From the NCBI RefSeq assembly GCF_015680705.1, contig NZ_JADNYP010000014.1:1-64000 (forward strand): DNA of 64,000 bases, written 5' to 3'. Source of the DNA: Pseudomonas fulva (GTDB lineage: Bacteria > Pseudomonadota > Gammaproteobacteria > Pseudomonadales > Pseudomonadaceae). How positions within the stretch are numbered: the stretch's first letter is position 1; each line of letters begins with the position of its first letter. A program made the position numbers and the translations under genes. Below are positions 53,617-63,127 of the stretch, piece by piece. Below the pieces are notes generated by a model that did not search any database, had not been told where the DNA came from, and saw only the letters and a list, made by a program, of their open reading frames with translations.

Positions 53617-54501
53617 TTAGAACTGGTCGAGCGGGATCTTCAGATAGCGGATGCCGTTCGATTCGGGCTCGGGCAAATGGCCGCTGCGCATGTTCACCTG
53701 AACCGAGGGCAGCAGCAGGACGGGCATGTCCAGGGTGGCGTCGCGTGCCTCGCGCATCTTCACGAAGGCGTCCTCGCTGATGCCCTCGTGCACATGGATG
53801 TTCGACTCGAGCTGGGCCTGGACGCTGCTGACGCACTGCACGGGTCGGCCATTGGGGCCGTAGTCGTGGCAGGCGAACAGCTGCGTCTGGCCGGGCAGCG
53901 ACAGGATCTTCCTGATCGAGCGGTACAGCGTCCTGGCGTCGCCGCCGGGAAAGTCGCAACGGGCGGTTCCGTAGTCGGGCATGAACAAGGTGTCACCGAC
54001 GAAGGCGATGCCGTCTTCGCCATCTTCGACCACATAGCTCATGCAGGCCGGCGTGTGGCCGGGCGTGTGCATGGCCCTGGCCGCGAGATTGCCGATGGCG
54101 AAGGCCTCGCCATCCTCGAACAGGTGGTCGAACTGGCTGCCGTCACGCTTGAACGTGGGCTCGCTGTTGAACAGTTTGCCGAAGACTTGCTGGACCTTGG
54201 TGATCCGGCTGCCTATGCCGATCTTTCCACCCAGCCGCTCCTTGAGGTAAGGCGCTGCTGTCAGGTGGTCGGCGTGGACGTGGGTTTCCAGGATCCACTG
54301 CACCGACGCGCCCAGTTCGGCCACGCGCGCGATCAACCGATCTGCCGGGGCCGTGTCGGAACGCCCCGACTTGGGGTCGAAACCCAATACGGAGTCGACC
54401 AGCGCGCAATGGCCGCTGGCGCGGTCGAGCAGCAGGTAACTGAATGTGGAGGTGCTCGGGTCGAAGAACGGCTCGACCTCGATGTGCTTGCCGATGTTCA
54501 T
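53617..54501 (-). CDS. pdo: Persulfide dioxygenase (ETHE1-like metallo-beta-lactamase fold)
   Basis: 294 residues. Oxidises glutathione persulfide to sulfite with O2. Metal motif H74-x-H76-x-D78-H79 (ETHVHADHL), H149 (TPGHTP) and the Asp in FVGDTLF; only the mono-iron ligands H74, H149 and that Asp are expected to bind. First gene of the operon with sqr (28-bp gap) and tauE. AGGAGCCTCTC precedes the ATG. Confidence 0.9.
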   Translation of the reverse strand: MNIGKHIEVEPFFDPSTSTFSYLLLDRASGHCALVDSVLGFDPKSGRSDTAPADRLIARVAELGASVQWILETHVHADHLTAAPYLKERLGGKIGIGSRITKVQQVFGKLFNSEPTFKRDGSQFDHLFEDGEAFAIGNLAARAMHTPGHTPACMSYVVEDGEDGIAFVGDTLFMPDYGTARCDFPGGDARTLYRSIRKILSLPGQTQLFACHDYGPNGRPVQCVSSVQAQLESNIHVHEGISEDAFVKMREARDATLDMPVLLLPSVQVNMRSGHLPEPESNGIRYLKIPLDQF

Positions 54502-54533
54502 GAGAGGCTCCTGCGGTCTGTCTGGAGGGCTGG

Positions 54534-54549
54534 ATCAAGATCCATGCCA
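54534..54549 (-). promoter_or_regulatory. Candidate sigma-54 promoter of the pdo-sqr-tauE operon
   Basis: On the minus strand CTGGCATGGATCTTGAT fits TGGCAC-N5-TTGCW with the right GG-to-G spacing and two mismatches (T for C at -24 side, A for C in the -12 element). The start would fall near 54523, giving a leader of about 22 nt before the pdo ATG. A sigma-54 promoter is expected because the divergent regulator is a sigma-54 activator. Confidence 0.6.
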
Positions 54550-54589
54550 GCTCGTCGACAGCCTCCTATGGCCCGCTTGCGCTGGGTTT

Positions 54590-54671
54590 CAGCCATGCCA
54601 TGCCACGCCTCGAGAGGGGATGTGTCAGTGCCAATGGCAGACGCCTGGCAGTTCGTGGCAGTATGTGGCAG
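54590..54671. promoter_or_regulatory. TGGCA repeat cluster, candidate FisR binding region
   Basis: Four TGGCAG copies start at 54635, 54646, 54656 and 54666 (11, 10 and 10 bp apart, one helical turn each). The first belongs to a perfect palindrome TGCCA-A-TGGCA (54629-54639). Three further copies in inverse orientation lie at about 54590-54606 (GCCATGCCATGCCACG). The cluster sits about 65-150 bp upstream of the proposed pdo start, the usual distance for a sigma-54 activator. Confidence 0.6.
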
Positions 54672-54694
54672 AAGTACCCGACCAGGAGAATTCG

Positions 54695-56008
54695 ATGTCT
54701 GCGCCTGTCCCGGTAGATGAGCGTCCGGATGTGCAATCACTGGCCTCCTACCTCGAGCATGACGATTGTCCAAGCATCATTCTCGACCTGGACTACAACA
54801 TCATCGCCGCCAACGGCGCCTATCAGCGCCACTTCGGTGTCGAAGGCAAGCCGCACCTGGGCGCGAAATGCTTCAAGGTTTCCCACGCCTATGCCGTGCC
54901 CTGCGACCAGGCGGGCGAGCATTGCCCCATGCGCAAGGCCGCCGAGACGCGCCGGGCCGAGCGCGTGTTGCACATCCACCACACGCCTCGTGGGCCTGAA
55001 CACGTCGACGTGGAACTGCGCCCGCTGCTCGGCCCGGACGGCAACCTCGTCGCTTATGTCGAACGCCTCAAGAGCGTCGAGCTGGCTTCGGCCCAGCCGC
55101 AGCGGCAAGGCCTGGTCGGCAAGAGCGAGGCGTTCCAGGCGGCGCTCGGCGCCTTGCAGCGAGCGGCTCCGGCTTCGATCCCGGTCCTGCTGCAGGGCGA
55201 GTCCGGTACCGGCAAGGAGCTCTTCGCCAGGGCCTTGCACACCGGCAGCGAACGCGCCGCCGGCCCCTTCGTGGTGGTCGATTGCACCGGCCTGACCGAG
55301 TCGCTGTTCGAAAGCGAGCTGTTCGGCCACGAAAAGGGCGCATTCACCGGCGCGTTCCAGAAGAAGATCGGCCTGGCTGAGGCGGCACACGGCGGCACGC
55401 TGTTTCTCGACGAAATCGGCGACGTGCCACTGTCGATGCAGGTGAAGCTGCTGCGCCTGATCGAAGCTGGCAGCTTCAGGCCGGTCGGCAGCCTGAGGAC
55501 CGTGCATTCCGATTTCCGCCTGGTGGTGGCGACGCACAAGCCGCTGCGGGAAATGATCGAGCTGGGCACCTTTCGCCAGGACCTGTACTACAGGATCAGC
55601 GCATTTCCGATCCTGCTGCCGCCGCTGCGGGCGCGCACCGAGGACCTGCCCCTGTTGGTGCAAAGCCATCTGGAGCGGATCGCCCCAGGGGCGCAGTGGC
55701 AGGTCGACCCGGCAGCCCTGGAGTGCCTCGAACGCTACCTGTTCCCAGGCAACATCCGCGAGCTGAAGAACATTCTCGAGCGGGCTTGCCTGCTCAGCGA
55801 CGACGGAGTGATCCGACGCCAGGACCTGCCGGAGGAACTTGGCGGCAGCCTGGCGCCGTCGACCAGTGACGGTCACGCGCCGGACATGAAGCAGGTGGCG
55901 CACTTGCTCAACGTGTTCCAGGGCTCCCGGGCTGAACTGGCCCGGGAACTCGGCTTGAGCGAGCGGACCTTGTATCGCAGGCTCAAGGCGCTGCAAGGTG
56001 GCAGGTAG
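54695..56008 (+). CDS. fisR: Sigma-54 activator FisR (sulfane-sulfur sensor)
   Basis: 437 residues. An N-terminal PAS-like sensor carries C59, C70 and C77, the same 11- and 7-residue spacing as the reactive Cys53/64/71 of Cupriavidus FisR, plus an extra C25. Then an AAA+ domain with Walker A GESGTGKE (168-175) and the sigma-54 loop GAFTGA (215-220), and a C-terminal Fis-type HTH (SRAELARELGLSERTLYRRL). Divergent from the pdo operon, which it should activate on sulfane sulfur. CCAGGAGAATTCG precedes the ATG. Confidence 0.92.
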   Translation: MSAPVPVDERPDVQSLASYLEHDDCPSIILDLDYNIIAANGAYQRHFGVEGKPHLGAKCFKVSHAYAVPCDQAGEHCPMRKAAETRRAERVLHIHHTPRGPEHVDVELRPLLGPDGNLVAYVERLKSVELASAQPQRQGLVGKSEAFQAALGALQRAAPASIPVLLQGESGTGKELFARALHTGSERAAGPFVVVDCTGLTESLFESELFGHEKGAFTGAFQKKIGLAEAAHGGTLFLDEIGDVPLSMQVKLLRLIEAGSFRPVGSLRTVHSDFRLVVATHKPLREMIELGTFRQDLYYRISAFPILLPPLRARTEDLPLLVQSHLERIAPGAQWQVDPAALECLERYLFPGNIRELKNILERACLLSDDGVIRRQDLPEELGGSLAPSTSDGHAPDMKQVAHLLNVFQGSRAELARELGLSERTLYRRLKALQGGR

Positions 56009-56025
56009 CGCCTGGCCGGGTTGCT

Positions 56026-57318
56026 TCAGGCTGGCTGCCGGTTCACGGCTATAGCCGGTGCCCGCGGCCCACCTGCCAAGCCGGTTCGCATGTCATTCCC
56101 GCTAGGCTGCTGATACAAGCCCAACCCGAACTCGGGCAGCACCGCCAGCAGGTAATCGAAGATGTCGCCCTGGATCCGCTCGTAGTCGGCCCACACCGTG
56201 GTGTTGGTGAAACAGTAGATCTCCAGTGGCACCCCCTCAGGGGTGGCCTGCAGCTGGCGGACCATGCAGGTCATGCGCGGATGCACGTCGGGATGGTTCT
56301 TCAGGTAGGCCAGGGCAAAGGCACGGAAGGTGCCGAGGTTGGTCAGCTGGCGGCGGTTGGCGGCCAGGTCCGGTACCTGGCCGAGCGCCTGGTTCCAGGC
56401 TTGCAGCTCCTGGCGCTTGGTCGCCAGGTAGTCACCCAGCAATTGCACGCCGGACAGGCGCTGCTGCTCCTCATGGGTGAGGAAGCGCACCCCGGTGGCG
56501 TCGATGAACAGGCTGCGCTTGATCCGTCGGCCGCCCGATTGCTGCATGCCCCGATAGTTGCGGAACGACTCGCTCATCAGGCGCCAGGTGGGAATCGAGA
56601 CGATGGTCTTGTCGAAGTTCTGCACCTTGACCGTGTGCAGGGTGATGTCTACCACGTCGCCGTCGGCGCCGACCTGCGGCATCTCGATCCAGTCGCCGAC
56701 ATGCAGCATGTCGTTGCTGGTCAGCTGTACGCTGGCGACGAACGACAGCAGGGTATCCTTGTAGACCAGCAGCAGGACCGCCGACATCGCGCCCAGGCCC
56801 GACAGCAACAGCAGTGGCGAGCGATCGATCAGGGTCGCGACGATGACGATCGCGCTGAACACCCACAGCACCATCTTGGCCAGTTGCACGTAGCCCTTGA
56901 TCGAGCGGGTACGGGCGTGTTCGGTGCGCGCGTAGATATCGAGCAGGGCGTCGAGCAGACAGGCCACCGCCAGGGTCAGGAACAGCAGGGTGAAGGCCAG
57001 CGCCAGGTTGCCCAGGAAGTGCTCGCTGGTGGCGTTGAGGCCGGGCACCAGCTTGAGGCCGAACTGCACCACCAGCGAAGGCGTGGTCTGCGCCAGGCGG
57101 TGGAAGACCTTGTTGTGACGCAGGTCGTCGAGCCAGCGCAGCGCCGGCTGGCGGGCCAGCAGGCGGCTGGCGTGCAGCACCAGGAAGCGGGCCAGGCGGC
57201 CGATCGCCAGCGACAGCGCCAGCAGGACCGCCAGGCCGAGCGCGGCGTGCAACATGGGGTGTTGATCGAGGCTGCCCCACATGTCGCGGGTGTCGAGCCA
57301 GAGTTGTCGGATATCCAT
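56026..57318 (-). CDS. Mechanosensitive channel YbdG-like (MscS family)
   Basis: 430 residues: about five membrane segments, then the MscS beta and C-terminal domains. MscS core: FVASVQLTSNDMLHVGDWIE then MPQVGADGDVVDITLHTVKV (about 210-245), with TIVSIPTWRLMSESFRNYRG after it. The long C-terminal domain and sequence style resemble E. coli YbdG. It releases solutes on hypo-osmotic shock. The start MDIRQLW is inferred; no strong RBS. Confidence 0.88.
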   Translation of the reverse strand: MDIRQLWLDTRDMWGSLDQHPMLHAALGLAVLLALSLAIGRLARFLVLHASRLLARQPALRWLDDLRHNKVFHRLAQTTPSLVVQFGLKLVPGLNATSEHFLGNLALAFTLLFLTLAVACLLDALLDIYARTEHARTRSIKGYVQLAKMVLWVFSAIVIVATLIDRSPLLLLSGLGAMSAVLLLVYKDTLLSFVASVQLTSNDMLHVGDWIEMPQVGADGDVVDITLHTVKVQNFDKTIVSIPTWRLMSESFRNYRGMQQSGGRRIKRSLFIDATGVRFLTHEEQQRLSGVQLLGDYLATKRQELQAWNQALGQVPDLAANRRQLTNLGTFRAFALAYLKNHPDVHPRMTCMVRQLQATPEGVPLEIYCFTNTTVWADYERIQGDIFDYLLAVLPEFGLGLYQQPSGNDMRTGLAGGPRAPAIAVNRQPA

Positions 57319-57459
57319 GGGTTCAGGTACATCTGTATGGCCAAACGAGGCGCCATTAGAACGCGGAAGGGGCACCGGCGGGCAAAAGAAATTCGGCGGC
57401 AACGCTGGAAACCGTTACCCTATGCAACTGAATTTCCGCACATGCCCGAGGTTACATCC

Positions 57460-58779
57460 GTGTTTTCCCAATTCGCCCTGCACGAACGCCTGCTCAAAGC
57501 CGTGGCCGAGCTGAACTTTGTCGAGCCGACCCCGGTGCAGGCGGCGGCCATTCCCCTGGCCCTGCAAGGGCGTGACCTGCGCGTGACGGCACAGACCGGC
57601 AGCGGCAAGACCGCGGCCTTCGTGCTGCCGCTGCTCAACCGCCTGGTCGACCTGCGCGAGCGCCGCGTGGAAATTCGCGCGCTGATCCTCCTGCCGACCC
57701 GCGAGCTGGCCCAGCAGACCCTCAAGCAGGTCCAGCTGTTCTCCCAGTTCACCTACATCAAGTCGGGCCTGGTCACCGGTGGCGAGGACTTCAAGGAACA
57801 GGCCGCACTGCTGCGCAAGGTGCCGGACGTGCTGATCGGTACCCCGGGCCGGCTGCTCGAACACCTCAACGCCGGCAACCTGGACCTGTCCCACGTGCAG
57901 GTGCTGGTGCTCGACGAAGCCGACCGCATGCTCGACATGGGCTTCGCCGAGGACATGGAGCGGCTGTGCCAGGAATGCGCCAATCGCGAGCAGACGCTGC
58001 TGTTCTCCGCCACCACCGGCGGCGCGGCGTTGCGCGAGGTGATCGGCAAGGTGCTGAAAGATCCCGAGCACCTGATGCTCAACAGCGTCTCGCAACTGGC
58101 CGAGGGCACTCGCCAGCAGATCATCACCGCCGACCACGACCAGCACAAGGAGCAGCTGGTGCAGTGGCTGCTGGCGAACGAGACGTACCAGAAGGCGATC
58201 ATCTTCACCAATACCCGCGCCTGGGCCGACCGTCTGTACGGTCACCTGGTGGCCAAGGAGGTCAAGGCCTTCGTGCTGCATGGCGAAAAGGACCAGAAGG
58301 ACCGCAAGCTGGCCATCGAGCGCTTCAAGCAGGGCGGCTCGAAGGTCCTGGTGGCCACCGACGTGGCGGCACGCGGGCTGGATATCGAGGGCCTGGACCT
58401 GGTGATCAACTTCGACATGCCGCGCAGCGGCGACGAGTATGTGCACCGCGTCGGCCGTACCGGCCGTGCCGGCGGCGAGGGCCTGGCCATCTCGCTGATC
58501 TGCCACAACGACTGGAACCTGATGTCGAGCATCGAACGCTACCTCAAGCAGCAGTTCGAGCGCCGAGTGGTCAAGGAGCTCAAGGGCAGCTACGGCGGAC
58601 CGAAGAAGGTCAAGGCATCGGGCAAGGCGGCCGGCAGCAAGAAGAAAAAGATCGAGAAGAAGACCGACAAGAAGGCCACCGCCAAGCGCAAGCCGGCAGC
58701 ACGGCCGAAGGCCAAGGCACCATTGGCCAGCGCCGATGGGCTGGCACCGCTGAAGAAGCGGGCGCCGGCTGCGAAGTGA
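57460..58779 (+). CDS. DEAD-box RNA helicase
   Basis: 439 residues, SrmB/RhlE-like. Q motif FVEPTPVQAAAIP, Walker A AQTGSGKT (about 43-50), PTRELAQQ, TPGRLLEHL, DEAD in VLDEADRMLDMG, SAT, and HRVGRTGRAG. The C-terminus is a Lys-rich low-complexity tail. The GTG at 57460 has GAGG 8 nt upstream; an ATG six codons earlier (57442) is possible. The reading back to 56281 is spurious, antisense to the channel gene. Confidence 0.92.
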   Translation: MFSQFALHERLLKAVAELNFVEPTPVQAAAIPLALQGRDLRVTAQTGSGKTAAFVLPLLNRLVDLRERRVEIRALILLPTRELAQQTLKQVQLFSQFTYIKSGLVTGGEDFKEQAALLRKVPDVLIGTPGRLLEHLNAGNLDLSHVQVLVLDEADRMLDMGFAEDMERLCQECANREQTLLFSATTGGAALREVIGKVLKDPEHLMLNSVSQLAEGTRQQIITADHDQHKEQLVQWLLANETYQKAIIFTNTRAWADRLYGHLVAKEVKAFVLHGEKDQKDRKLAIERFKQGGSKVLVATDVAARGLDIEGLDLVINFDMPRSGDEYVHRVGRTGRAGGEGLAISLICHNDWNLMSSIERYLKQQFERRVVKELKGSYGGPKKVKASGKAAGSKKKKIEKKTDKKATAKRKPAARPKAKAPLASADGLAPLKKRAPAAK

Positions 58780-58872
58780 TACCGGCATCGCAGCATGCCA
58801 CCTTCGTACCGATTGCGTCGTGTTAGCCGGCCTGGGTCAGCAAGAGCGCAGCCGCGCCCGGCGAATCACAAG

Positions 58873-58892
58873 GAACGGCCATGTGGCCGTTC
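58873..58892. terminator. Hairpin between helicase and pcaF
   Basis: GAACGGCC-ATGT-GGCCGTTC, perfect 8-bp stem with flanking GATTTCT, between convergent genes. Probably bidirectional. Confidence 0.6.
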
Positions 58893-58929
58893 GATTTCTG
58901 GATCGAGCTCAATGGCGCCCTAGGCGCAC

Positions 58930-60131
<1,202 letters not shown>

Positions 60132-60132
<1 letters not shown>

Positions 60133-60911
60133 CAGGCTTCTCCTGCCGTTTGGCCGTGGGCTGCGGCGGTACGAGCCTCGAGGCTGCGCAGGGCTGCCAG
60201 TTCGTTTTCGGTAGGTGTCGTGGTGTTCTGCACCTGATCGGCGAAACGGATTGCCCAGCCGGTAGCGGCGACGACCTGTTCGCGAGTTACGCCAGGATGA
60301 ATCGAGGTCACCACGAACTCACGAGTAACGGGTTCCGGCTCCATGATGCACAGGTCGGTGATGATACCGACCGGTCCTTCGCCGGGCAGGCCCAGGCGCT
60401 TGCGTGAGTCGCCGCCTTCTCCGTGACCGACCGAAGTCACGAAGTCGAGTTTGTCGACGAATGCGCGGGTGGACTGTTTGAGAATGATCAGTACCTGCTT
60501 GGCCGAGCCCGCGATTTCCGGTGCTCCACCGGCGCCTGGCAGGCGAGTCTTGGGAGCATGGTAGTCACCGACCACGGTGGTGTTGATGTTGCCGAATCGA
60601 TCCACTTGCGCGGCTCCAAGGAAGCCGACGTCGATTCTTCCCCCTTGCAGCCAGTAACGGAAGATTTCTCCGGTAGGCACGACCGTGTCGGCGGTTTCTG
60701 CAAGTTCGCCATCGCCAATCGATAGCGGCAGCACGCTCGGCTTGGCACCGATCGGGCCCGACTCGTAGATCAGCACCACGTCGGGTGAAGATGTCAGCCG
60801 CGCCAGGTTGGCGGCCTTGGATGGCAGGCCGATGCCGACGAAGCATACAGCGCCATTGCGCAGACGCCGCGCAGCGGCAACCGTCATCATTTCGGAAGTG
60901 GAATAGCTCAT
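60132..60911 (-). CDS. pcaJ: 3-oxoadipate CoA-transferase subunit B
   Basis: 259 residues. Beta subunit of the transferase that moves CoA from succinyl-CoA to beta-ketoadipate. Catalytic Glu E50 in LIYESGPIG. Start MSYSTSEMMTVAAARRL overlaps the pcaI stop by 4 bp (ATGA). It should pair with PcaI. Confidence 0.92.
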
Positions 60912-61768
60912 TGTGCAGCCTCCGCGGTTTCCGCGAGCTTGGCTTTGTATTCGTTGAAGTCGGCGGTTGCGTGAACATGCGTATTGAGCCACTTCTGGAA
61001 TGACTCACGATTGCGCGCGATAGGATCCCAGGCCTGATAGAACCGGTTGTCCCTGTCGTAGTAGCCATGCGCGTAGGACGGATGAGCTCCGCCTGGGACC
61101 AGGCTGACGGCGCTGAGCGCCCAGGCCGGCAGTACACAGGCATTCATCGGTGCCTGCAAGTCATCGACGATTTCCTCGACCGTCACGATGCAACGCTTCG
61201 CTGCCAGAGCAGCTTCCTTTTGCACGCCCAGAATCCCCCACAAGAGCACGTTTCCTTTGCGGTCGGCCTTTTGGGCGTGGATTACGGTAACGTCTGGTCG
61301 TACCGAGGGTACCGCAGCCAATACTTCGCCAGTGAACGGGCACGTTACGCTCTTGATCAAGGGATTGACCTTGGGCAGATCCGATCCTGCATAGGCTCGG
61401 AGAACGGCGAAAGGCAGGCCGGAGGCGCCAGCAACGTAAGCGTTTGCCAGATCGGCATGGCTATGCTCTTCGATTTCGATGGCCTGTGGCCATTGTTTTT
61501 CCACGGCATCCCTGAGCCGATGCAGCGACCCGACACCTGGATTCCCTCCCCAGGAGAAGATCAGCTTGCGCACGCACCCTGCGCCGATCAGCTGGTCGTA
61601 GATCAGATCGGGGGTCATGCGTACCAGCGTGAGGTCTTTTCTACGCTGGCGGATGATTTCATGGCCGGCGGCAGTCGGGATCAGATGGGTGAAACCTTCG
61701 AGGGCGACGGTATCGCCGTCGTGCACGAACTGCTTCACAGCGTCATGTAGCGAAAGGATTGCTGCCAT
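60908..61768 (-). CDS. pcaI: 3-oxoadipate CoA-transferase subunit A
   Basis: 286 residues. Alpha subunit; CoA-transferase N-terminal fold with GDTVALEGFTHLIPTAAGHE and SWGGNPGVGSLHRL. First gene of the operon. A PcaR box lies about 115 bp upstream on the same strand. The catI/catJ names would be equally valid by function; pca is chosen for the PcaR box. Confidence 0.92.
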   Translation of the reverse strand: MAAILSLHDAVKQFVHDGDTVALEGFTHLIPTAAGHEIIRQRRKDLTLVRMTPDLIYDQLIGAGCVRKLIFSWGGNPGVGSLHRLRDAVEKQWPQAIEIEEHSHADLANAYVAGASGLPFAVLRAYAGSDLPKVNPLIKSVTCPFTGEVLAAVPSVRPDVTVIHAQKADRKGNVLLWGILGVQKEAALAAKRCIVTVEEIVDDLQAPMNACVLPAWALSAVSLVPGGAHPSYAHGYYDRDNRFYQAWDPIARNRESFQKWLNTHVHATADFNEYKAKLAETAEAAQ

Positions 61769-62077
61769 GGTGACTCCTCGGCAAAGGCAACGGAGAGGTG
61801 TCTCGACGGGTCGTCGAGCAGTGGCCCTACGGCTACAGTACGGAAGTGCGAGACGGCGCTTCAATCCGATAAACGATTATGTGTGCGATTATCGAACGGT
61901 ATTCGAAGTCGTATGAAAGGGGTTGGCTGGCAGCTGACTCCTTGCGAGCAGTACGGGGCGCGGTCGGTATGCTAGGCCAGAGCTTTGCCACTGCCTGGTT
62001 ATGGTCGCTACGGCGCTTGCCTCAGCTTCGCTCAAATCCGATACAGTTGAGGCCAAGCACCATAATGTGGATTCAAG
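61769..62077. promoter_or_regulatory. pcaI-rpiR divergent intergenic region
   Basis: 309 bp between the divergent pcaI and the RpiR gene. It holds the PcaR box (61883-61897) and, nearer the regulator, AAATCCGATACAGTTGAGG. No other gene was found. The base composition is AT-richer than the rest of the window. Confidence 0.55.
61883..61897 (-). promoter_or_regulatory. PcaR box
   Basis: Minus strand GTTCGATAATCGCAC is identical to the 15-bp P. putida PcaR site as I recall it. A partial second copy (ATAATCG, 12 bp further downstream at 61874-61880) matches the known direct-repeat arrangement. PcaR activates pcaI in response to beta-ketoadipate. Confidence 0.85.
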
Positions 62078-62950
62078 ATGGACAAACAACAGATCCAGAA
62101 GCTGATCGAAAAGGAATTCGATTCACTACCCCGTGTGTTGCAGCAGGCAGCACGATTCGTCGTCAGTAATCCAACGGACGTGGCCCTCGACTCCATGCGC
62201 GGCGTAGCGCGCAAAGCGGGTGTACAGCCAGCAGCAATGCTTCGTCTCGCTCGGCAACTGCGCTTTGAAAACTACGAGGTGTTTCGTGAACATTTTCGCA
62301 GCTGGCTGGCCGATCGCGACTCGCCGTTAACCGATCGGGCGAAAGCCCTGCGCCGAGGGCCGCACGGCGATTCCAATGCCGAACTGGTCAGTCTATGGCT
62401 CGAGGCGGAATCCCGTAATCTTTCGCAAACCTTGGGAGCGGAAAGACACGCCTCGATAGCGCAGGCTCTGCTTCTGCTTCAAGGCGCCGAACGGATCTAT
62501 GTCATGGGCCTGCGCAGCCTTTTTTCGGCTGCATTTTATTTCAACTACACCTGCAGCATGTTCATGGGTAACGTGACCATGCTGACCAGTATCGGTGGAA
62601 CGTTCGCCGATGAGCTACGCCGCATCAACGATCGGGACGTTCTGCTGGTGTTCAGCTATCACCCCTACACGCAGGATTCCTTGCGTGCGATGACGTTCGC
62701 GACGCAACGAGGTGCCAAGATCATCACCGTGACTGATAGCCCTGTAGCGCCAACGGCTCCGATAGCCAGCTGCGTTCTGCTTGCGCCGAATACTACTCCT
62801 TCATTGTTGCCGTCTGTTCTTCCCGCCTTGGCAATTTCCCAGACGTTGGCCGCGCTGCTGGTAGCCAATAGCGCCGACGCCAGCATGCAGGAGATAGCCA
62901 ACAGCGAGGCTCAGCTACGGCATTTCAATGTCTATCTGAAAGATCATTGA
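62078..62950 (+). CDS. MurR/RpiR family regulator
   Basis: 290 residues. N-terminal RpiR HTH (DVALDSMRGVARKAGVQPAA then MLRLARQLRFENYEVFREHF, about 32-71), then a SIS domain (about 128-250; AERIYVMGLRSLFSAAFYFN) that binds a small effector, often a phosphosugar but also other ligands. Divergent from pcaIJF and in line with the downstream permease. It is not the PcaR regulator, so it probably controls the permease and itself. Confidence 0.87.
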   Translation: MDKQQIQKLIEKEFDSLPRVLQQAARFVVSNPTDVALDSMRGVARKAGVQPAAMLRLARQLRFENYEVFREHFRSWLADRDSPLTDRAKALRRGPHGDSNAELVSLWLEAESRNLSQTLGAERHASIAQALLLLQGAERIYVMGLRSLFSAAFYFNYTCSMFMGNVTMLTSIGGTFADELRRINDRDVLLVFSYHPYTQDSLRAMTFATQRGAKIITVTDSPVAPTAPIASCVLLAPNTTPSLLPSVLPALAISQTLAALLVANSADASMQEIANSEAQLRHFNVYLKDH

Positions 62951-62966
62951 CGTGCAGGAGCTCGAC

Positions 62967-63005
62967 ATGAGCACTGCCCATTTGAATCGTTCGCCTTTTC
63001 ACTGA
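62967..63005 (+). other. Tiny ORF (12 codons) with good RBS after rpiR
   Basis: CAGGAGCTCGACATG followed by AGC ACT GCC CAT TTG AAT and then a stop after 12 codons. The Shine-Dalgarno is strong, the product too short to be a normal enzyme. It could be a leader peptide or the remnant 5' end of a deleted gene. Confidence 0.35.
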
Positions 63006-63046
63006 AAACCTGGTTGACGCTCGTTCCAGGTAGGCTTATGCTCGGC

Positions 63047-63092
63047 AAAAAATGAAACATATGTTGCATCAATGTAAAAAATAAAACATTTG
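63047..63092 (+). promoter_or_regulatory. Direct repeat in the permease promoter
   Basis: AAAAAATGAAACATATG at 63047-63063 and AAAAAATAAAACATTTG at 63076-63092 agree at 15 of 17 positions, 29 bp start to start, in an AT-rich stretch. Candidate operators of the neighbouring RpiR protein. Confidence 0.5.
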
Positions 63093-63127
63093 GTCTGCCT
63101 AAAAATAACTCCAATGAGGCTCGAGCA

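Noticed and set aside
54590..54606. TGGCATGGCATGGC read as a sigma-54 promoter on the minus strand
   Set aside because: The spacing between the GG and GC elements is one base too short; the element at 54549-54534 fits better.
56281..57459. N-terminal extension of the DEAD-box helicase back to 56281
   Set aside because: It is antisense to the mechanosensitive channel gene, shows no helicase similarity, and has no RBS; a GTG with GAGG upstream exists at 57460.
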